Below, piece after piece: positions 58,238-64,000 of a stretch of 64,000 bases of DNA. This stretch comes from Macrolepiota albuminosa. Its lineage: Eukaryota; Basidiomycota; Agaricomycetes; Agaricales; Agaricaceae. The stretch spans positions 1,536,183 to 1,600,182 of the forward strand of contig JAMWFC010000117.1 in NCBI GenBank assembly GCA_027475525.1. Reading direction: 5' to 3'. How positions within the stretch are numbered: position 1 is the first letter of the stretch; every line of letters starts with the position of its first letter. Both the position numbers and the translations under genes were made by a program. The notes beneath the pieces are model-generated. The model had not been told where the DNA came from and did no database searches. It saw only the letters and a program-made list of their open reading frames with translations.

Positions 58238-58515
58238 GACTTGTTCTCTTTGAATCTCCCTCTGCCAGGTGAGTAGTTATCATGATATTGTCAGTATATA
58301 TTCTAATACACTTTGACTTGTTCTCTTTGAATCTCCCTCTGCCAGGTGAGTAGTTATCATGATATTGTCAGTATATATTCTAATACACTTTGGATCTCCC
58401 TCTGCCAGCTGTGTGACTGAGCCATAGCCTCCAGAGGTATATTGTCAGTATATATTCTAATACACTTTGGATCTCCCTCTGCCAGCTGTGTGACTGAGCC
58501 ATAGCCTCCAGAGGT
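58238..58515. repeat. Two overlapping exact 77-bp tandem duplications
   Basis: 58,238-58,314 equals 58,315-58,391, and 58,362-58,438 equals 58,439-58,515. Two 77-bp duplications only 124 bp apart. Confidence 0.9.
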
Positions 58516-58519
58516 TGCC

Positions 58520-58856
58520 TGTCAGGTTCTGCTGAGTCAGGGGCTTTCCAGGAAAGCAATGCCCTTATGAGGCAAACTTGATCTACATGTACTCAGGTGT
58601 CTGGAACTCCAGACCGTGCTCCAGGGTTCAAGATGCAAACAAGGGATTCCTAGGATAAGGGACCTAGTCTGGGAATCAGGAGAAGTCAAAGGGATTATGG
58701 GGTTAGGGTTGAGTCAAGAACTGGGGGTTCTAAGACAAGACCGGATTTAAGTTGCAAAGTGTGTACCAATTTCAAGAGCACACGTATCAGTCAAAGTATG
58801 CCAGTCAGTGCATACCAGTCAAAACCAAAGGGCATACAAACAATGACCAATCTTCT
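58520..58856 (-). repeat. Decayed LTR-C fragment
   Basis: Matches the reverse complement of the 3' part of the LTR-C copy at 41,122-41,916. Nearly every CpG of that copy is TG or CA here (TTCCGGGAAAGCGACGCCC becomes TTCCAGGAAAGCAATGCCC). Truncated on the right at the gag remnant. Confidence 0.8.
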
Positions 58857-59386
58857 CAAGTTTGTTGCTCCCAAGCCTGGTGCACAATTAGCTGTTGGTG
58901 CTACTTATGAACAATGGAAAATGGCAATCATTTAGCTCCACAAGACATGGTAAACGAACTCCAGAAATTCGTCCAGGACACTTTCAATAGCGGTACCTAT
59001 TCTCTTGGTGCCTTCTCAACTTACTATCAGGAATTCCAGAAGGTTGCCAGGTAGCTCCTCCAGAACAGTAAACTCTACATTAATAAGGAACACCACTTAT
59101 TCCAGCAAGGCATTCCAATGTTGCTATAGGCTTGCATTGCTAGATGCTTAGAAATTGTTCAACTGACTCACCATCCTGAGAAACCATATGCAGTTACCAA
59201 TGTCTTTGAGGCAGGTAAATAGATCTTGAAGGGAACTGACACAGGTATTGGCATTGGCATACAATGTGCTAGGATGACCCCACTCAAGCATGCCAATGGT
59301 ATTCTCCCAGTCCAGACCACTGCAGCCCTGCCCACCAACAACTTCATTAAAAAGGAAGACCTCAATGCTGCCATCAATGCTGCCAT
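58857..59386 (+). pseudogene. Gypsy gag remnant related to G1/G2
   Basis: NELQKFVQDTFNSGTYSLGA, KLYINKEHHLFQQGI and KGTDTGIGIGIQCARMTP align with G2 gag residues around 34.9-35.2 kb. Trp and Gln codons are stops at several places (AII-stop-L, VAR-stop-L, GK-stop-I). It is interrupted on the right by an LTR-B copy. Confidence 0.8.
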
Positions 59387-59680
59387 TGATAGGCTTCTAC
59401 TTGGACTAAGCACATCAAAAGACATTATAGGTTGGCCGACACTTAACATACTGGAGACTCTAGTGACTATATTGGATACAGAGCAGCTCTAGCATGGGCA
59501 CTCCATTGCAGGTCTTACTCATTTTCCTTAATCACTATTTACCAGCCCTTCAGCATACTCTATTCACTGACTTCAAGGACTTGGGAGGCTTGGGACTTAT
59601 AGCGCTAGCACAACAATGGGAAGTGGACTCTGACCAAACTCCGATCACTTCCAGAAGGGGTTAATACTAGGTGTGTAATG
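59387..59680 (+). repeat. Truncated LTR-B copy in the gag remnant
   Basis: Starts TGATAGGCTTCTACTTGG, the reverse complement of the LTR-B end, and continues for about 290 bp (CACATCAAAAGACATTATAG; CTGACCAAACTCCGATCA). CpG-depleted. Confidence 0.7.
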
Positions 59681-59850
59681 GAGTCACACTTGTTACTAGC
59701 ATCAACAACACTATAAGCATTCATTAGAGTATTATATAAGACATCATCTTGTATTCACTCTAGTTCTAGTCAATCCAATACTGCAGTCTGATTCAGCACT
59801 ATGTGAAACACACAAGATAGTTCTAACTCGTAACCAACAGTTACATTTTT
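59681..59850 (+). repeat. Possible short LTR of the rightmost Gypsy element
   Basis: TGTAATGGAGTCACACTTG to AACCAACAGTTACA has TG..CA ends and precedes the gag at 59,955, with TATATAAG in between. No second copy is in the window, and no clear PBS follows, so this is speculative. Confidence 0.25.
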
Positions 59851-60496
59851 TTGAATCTTCTGCTATCGGCTTTAGACTCTAGGCTTGTTACTGACTAGGC
59901 AACTTTCATCAACCCTCTCGATTTCTGTTGGCATCACGTCAAAAACGTGCTTCCATGACTGGCTCTCTTGATCCAGACCCTCCATTTCCAGCTGCAGACA
60001 CAGGTGACCTACCTGTGCTTCAAGCTGTAAAGACGCAATCCATGTCTGCATACCAACCTTTGCCAAAGCGGGATGAAAAAATACCTCGCAATGTCAGCAC
60101 AAGCTTTGGAATGCTGGATGGGCTATCTGTATCACGGATGATGTCCATTGTACGGCCTGGTGGTAAACCAGGAGAGAGATCCGCGGTCTCAGGAGTGTCA
60201 CTGCCAGCAAGCCAAATGCCTTCACTGATGTACCTGGTACTGCCCGAGAGCACATCAGCTCAGTCCGAAGGTCAACCGGACCTTATCCAGTACTCGGAAA
60301 TGGTATAAGGCAGCGCATTTATGCATAGTACTCCATTCTGGATGGCACCAACTGAGCGACATTTGGAGTATGTGGCAGACGCGGCCACTGAACCAGGACT
60401 GTCGTCGTTGACAACACAAGGACAGAAGCAAGGACCAGCAATAGTGGTCAGTAGAGAGAACGACAAGGTCGTGAGGGTGGAAAAGGCGTTGCCAGC

Positions 60497-60650
60497 ACCT
60501 GGACTTCCAGAGTTGCACAGAAGGGCTGGCAAACAGCCGCAGGTGAGGCATGAAGGCCTCAGGAGAGCCCTGGACCTGGACTTCCAGAGTTGCACAGAAG
60601 GGCTGGCAAACAGCCGCAGGTGAGGCATGAAGGCCTCAGGAGAGCCCTGG
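60497..60650. repeat. Exact 77-bp tandem duplication in Gypsy-3 gag
   Basis: 60,497-60,573 equals 60,574-60,650. Confidence 0.9.
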
Positions 60651-60742
60651 ACTTAGAATCCGAGCTGGAATCCTCAGATGATGAGGAAAGCAAGAGGTCG
60701 CATTTGACCCTGTCTATCCAGTTGCAGCTAGTGTTGAACCGA

Positions 60743-61654
60743 TGATGACGCCCAGAGTTTGGTCAGTAACAAATATATTAATAGTGTTACTGTACCAAAA
60801 GCTTGCGTTGGGCGTGCTATAAGTGATGTGAGGAGTCCCGGGCAGGTCCCAGAGAACGCGCCTATGAAAATGGGGAAAAATTGGTAACGGGGTCGGCAAG
60901 TGTCAAGCGCTAAGGTAAAGCACTTAGGGAAGGAGCGGTAAGTGAACACGGCAAAGGTAAGCGGCAAGAACCCAGTATGCTTAGCAAGGTCTAAGCGTCA
61001 ATAATGCCTGCCGTAGCTGCAAGGCGCAAATGTGTCGAGTGTTGGCGAGCGTCTGTAACTGCCGATGAGGTTGACGTTGCCGACCGTAAATGAGCTCTTG
61101 AGCGTAAGGGAGCAGGAAACTCTGGTCTATTATTCAATTTACAAGTCGGTAAGTACTTTTATACTACAATGAGTTCACCGTCGCCAGTGGCCAATGACGC
61201 CAGAGTGCAGTAAACTAGAAAATTTCATAGGGGTAGCTCCAACGGTTTCAGATCCCTACCGTCCATTCAAGAGCCTTAGCGACGCCAGGCGACAGATCGC
61301 AAAGCTAAACCATCACTCCATCACCCTTCTGTCCGTCAGAGCACCTAAGCAATGTCAGGCGCCAAATCGAGACGCTAAGCGGTGTCAGACGCCAAGGTCA
61401 AACGCCAAGCTGTCCGTCAGTTTTTGATAGATCATCAGGCTTCTCGCTAAGCGCTGTCATCAGTGACTGATGCCATCTGTCAGTTGTCATTCTATCTGCC
61501 GTCGGCGCTATCACTGATTGGATCTGCTTCTTGCCGTGCGCAGCTGTCAAATATTGCCAAAAATGGTTAGTTAGCACGCGCTAAGGTATCCCGGACCTGT
61601 GCCGTGTTGCCGTAGCCTGCCGTTGATGCACTGATCCTGTATGGGGTCCTATCA
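60743..61654 (-). repeat. Solo LTR-A in Gypsy-3 gag
   Basis: 912 bp, TGATGACGCCCAGAG to GGGGTCCTATCA, flanked by CCGA on both sides (60,739-60,742 and 61,655-61,658). Removal restores the gag frame (QLVLNR/YPLVTKEST). Confidence 0.92.
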
Positions 61655-64000
61655 CCGATATCCATTGGTCACAAAGGAGTCAACGCAAAAGTGTCTGCAG
61701 CTTTACGTAGTAAAGCATCTACAGTTATTGGCTGCTAGGAGCCACGATGTACCCCATGCAGATTTGACTGAATATATTGAATTATTTGTGCATATCTTCA
61801 AACTCAAAGTGGTGGAATACCTCAAGCACAAAGCGACGTGAGGGTCAGCAGTCTCAACGGCCACTCTGGCCGACTCAGTGGAATGCGAAATGAGTGTGCA
61901 CCAGCGAGCGCCATTAATTGCAGATGCAATAGAATTGCTCAATGCACCTCATCAGGCCAATGAGTCTCAGCAAGACTACGTTAGGCATCAGAATGCTGTG
62001 AACTGGCAACGCATTGTCAGCGGAGTGCCTCAGCAGGCATTGTCTGAGGTAGAGACTGTGACGACAACTCCAGCAGAGCCAGAGGCACTACTTGCAGTGC
62101 AAGAGGTTAAGACACCTCGAAAGCAAGTCACTATCAAGGAAGAGGTAGACAAAGTCCACATTCTTGAGGAGCAAACACAACCATGACACGTAGTGCGACG
62201 TGTCCACCTAGTGGACAACTGGAATGAACGCATTAATTACCAGAGGATACGCAACCAGGACTTGCGCAATCATGGTGAGTCATTGATTAATGACCAGGGG
62301 GTAGCCTTTGAAAGGCGTGAGGGTGTAACGCCTGTCAATGACATGTGGCAATAATTCGCAGCTCAAACTGCTGAACTGGACAGAGATCCAGGTGGTAGTG
62401 ATGATAGTAGTGATCACTATGAGAGGAGGGAGCCAAATCGTCAGAATAATGACAGTGGAGGTCGTGATCGTAGGAATAATGATCAAGATGATAATAATCG
62501 TTGTGATGGTGACAGGCATGGTGGTGAATTACCAGCAGAGCAAGAAGTGAGGCAACAGCCCACCTCAAGGCTGGAAAGAACAGTCAATGAACACCTATTT
62601 CGCAGTCCTCAGGCATTTTCGATGCCCGCACCGCATGAGTTGCGTGAAAGTACGCCTGGAATGAATGAGGCCGTCAGGATCCATATGGATCATATGCATG
62701 ACCATCTCACTCGTCTGGCAGATGACTCTTCTGAAGTCAGGTTTAAATTCCCTGCGGGAGTAAGTCCCCACAAATCTGATGGTAAGCACATATGTGCATA
62801 TGCTGGAGGGCATAGGTTCTTCCAATTGGAGGACTGGGCCATGGACGTCTGCTACCACCTGGCAGCCTGCTGTTATGGTGGAGACGACATGGACCAGGAA
62901 AGAATATTCGTGCTATACAAATTTATGGAGGAAGAGGCTCAGAATTGGTTCCGTCGCCATGTCCTCCACATTAATCACAACAAACCGCATTGAACGTTTA
63001 AAGAAGTCCTGATAGGACTGTATAATTGCTTTGTCAATGCTGCAACAATGCAGGAAGCTCAGGATGCCTTTGGAAAGGCAGTGTATGACACTAAGACTGG
63101 CGTCCAGACATTTTATGATGACCTGGTGGGTCATGCACAGAATATGGCTATCTATCCCGACAAATACACCATTTGCGAGACACTCCTAGATGGAATACCC
63201 GCAGACATGAGGAGAGCGTTAATATGCGACAACAATTTGTCTCTGGAGGTCAATACTGTGACCAAATTTTTGGCGTATGCTATTCGTTATGAGCAGTCAA
63301 CACAGACTGCGAATCATTATGAGCAGCGTAGTTCATGCCGAGGATCCATGAACTGTCAGGCAGTGAAGGTGGGAACCTTCCTGGCCAAACGGTTGGAGAT
63401 GGAGAACAATCACAATCCATGATTTGTTGTCCACAAGACTATTCCAGGAGGCCAATGGCCTTGATCGAAGCCTGCTGGACAATGGCCAGCAAAAGATAGT
63501 CGACCCTTTTCAGGTCAAAACCAAGTAGTAGCACGAGGGGTAGCAGCACCTGCAGCACGTCAGGCAAGCAAACCCATTGGGACCTCTGGAGCAGTCCAGA
63601 GAAGGCCTGCCAGAGACCCTTCAGTATGTTACAACTGTGGCAGGAGTGGGCATTTCGCTAAGGAATGTCCTGCCCTGCCTAAGGCACACATCCAAGCAGC
63701 CCATACAGCTGCGGCACCGAGCGATGTCGTCAGTGACGACAAGGGCGACAAGGTCATTGAAGAAGCAGAGGAAGAGCAGCAAGTAGAGGCTGACAGGTCA
63801 GAAGTGGATGATGCCGAGAGCATCCAGATTGATGGCAATGAATAGGTTGCAGTGAACGTGTATGACAGCAACTATTATACTTGTGATGACAAGGAGGAAC
63901 ACCTGTTTGCACTAACCAAGTGCCGTGGAGATCAGCGCGTCCAAATAAGACGCGTAACCCTGCAGAAGGCAACTAATAAGTTGCAGCAACCATGCTATAC

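Larger units (their letters stand above)
59955..64000 (+). pseudogene. Gypsy-3 gag, partial (runs off the right edge)
   Basis: Open segments from the ATG at 59,955 (MTGSLDPDPPFPAADTGD) through 61,655-62,990 (WAMDVCYHLAACCYGGDDMD; EEEAQNWFRRHVL) and 63,048-63,422 (YDDLVGHAQNMAIYPDKYT; LLDGIPADMRRAL) give a retrotransposon gag. A zinc knuckle CYNCGRSGHFAKEC (CX2CX4HX4C) lies at about 63,630. Stops occur near 61,840, 62,185, 62,991 and 63,421. It is interrupted by a solo LTR-A (60,743-61,654) and a 77-bp duplication (60,497-60,650). No relation to G1/G2 gag is evident. Confidence 0.75.

Noticed and set aside
62280..62568. Ile/Thr- and His/Tyr-rich minus-strand frames
   Set aside because: Antisense of a GAT/AAT-rich low-complexity part of Gypsy-3 gag; no independent support.

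Overview
This window looks like a transposon-dense stretch of a basidiomycete genome, probably an Agaricomycete. The evidence is short spliceosomal introns (47-60 bp) in two recognisable nuclear genes, abundant Gypsy and Copia LTR retrotransposons, DIRS-type (tyrosine recombinase) remnants, and CpG-directed decay of the older repeats. Only about 3 kb (53.1-56.3 kb) is ordinary host coding sequence: a TAF7 (TFIID subunit) gene and a SAM37/metaxin-like mitochondrial outer-membrane gene, both on the minus strand.

Layout. 1-12,833: a Gypsy element on the minus strand (called G1). Its 5' LTR (family LTR-B) is at 11,791-12,833, gag-protease-pol runs leftward to about 5.3 kb, and spliced-looking genes on the opposite strand (1-5.1 kb) lie between pol and the missing 3' end. 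12.8-14.1 kb: chromodomain-Gypsy integrase remnant. 14.5-20.1 kb: LTR-B copies, a fold-back element, tRNA-like sequences and degenerate repeats. 20.2-23.3 kb: decayed DIRS-like element (RT, RNase H, tyrosine recombinase). 24,583-31,131: Copia-1 (374-bp LTRs). 31,183-52,162: Copia-2 (296-bp LTRs, perfect ATTTG target duplication), split by a complete Gypsy element G2 (32,231-46,273; 936-bp LTRs; CCGC duplication). G2 is itself interrupted by three solo LTRs. 52.2-53.0 kb: DIRS-type gag remnant. 56.3-59.9 kb: hairpin minisatellite, AT-rich DNA and Gypsy debris. 59.9-64 kb: gag of a further Gypsy element running off the right edge.

Two points stand out. (1) G1 and G2 each carry, convergent with and antisense to gag-pol, a multi-exon gene for an acidic/proline-rich protein with a CX2CX8CX8CX2CX6C zinc-cluster-like domain. 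The exon boundary two residues before the cysteine cluster is conserved between the two elements. An antisense gene can keep its introns through retrotransposition, because they are not removable from the sense genomic RNA. (2) At least twelve exact tandem duplications of precisely 77 bp occur in unrelated contexts (LTRs, pol ORFs, a host gene, AT-rich DNA). This is the signature of unresolved k=77 de Bruijn graph overlaps, so several apparent frameshifts are probably assembly artefacts. The LTR-A/LTR-B families make 4-bp target duplications with a CG core (ACGT, ACGG, ACGC, CCGA, CCGC), which was used to define their boundaries.
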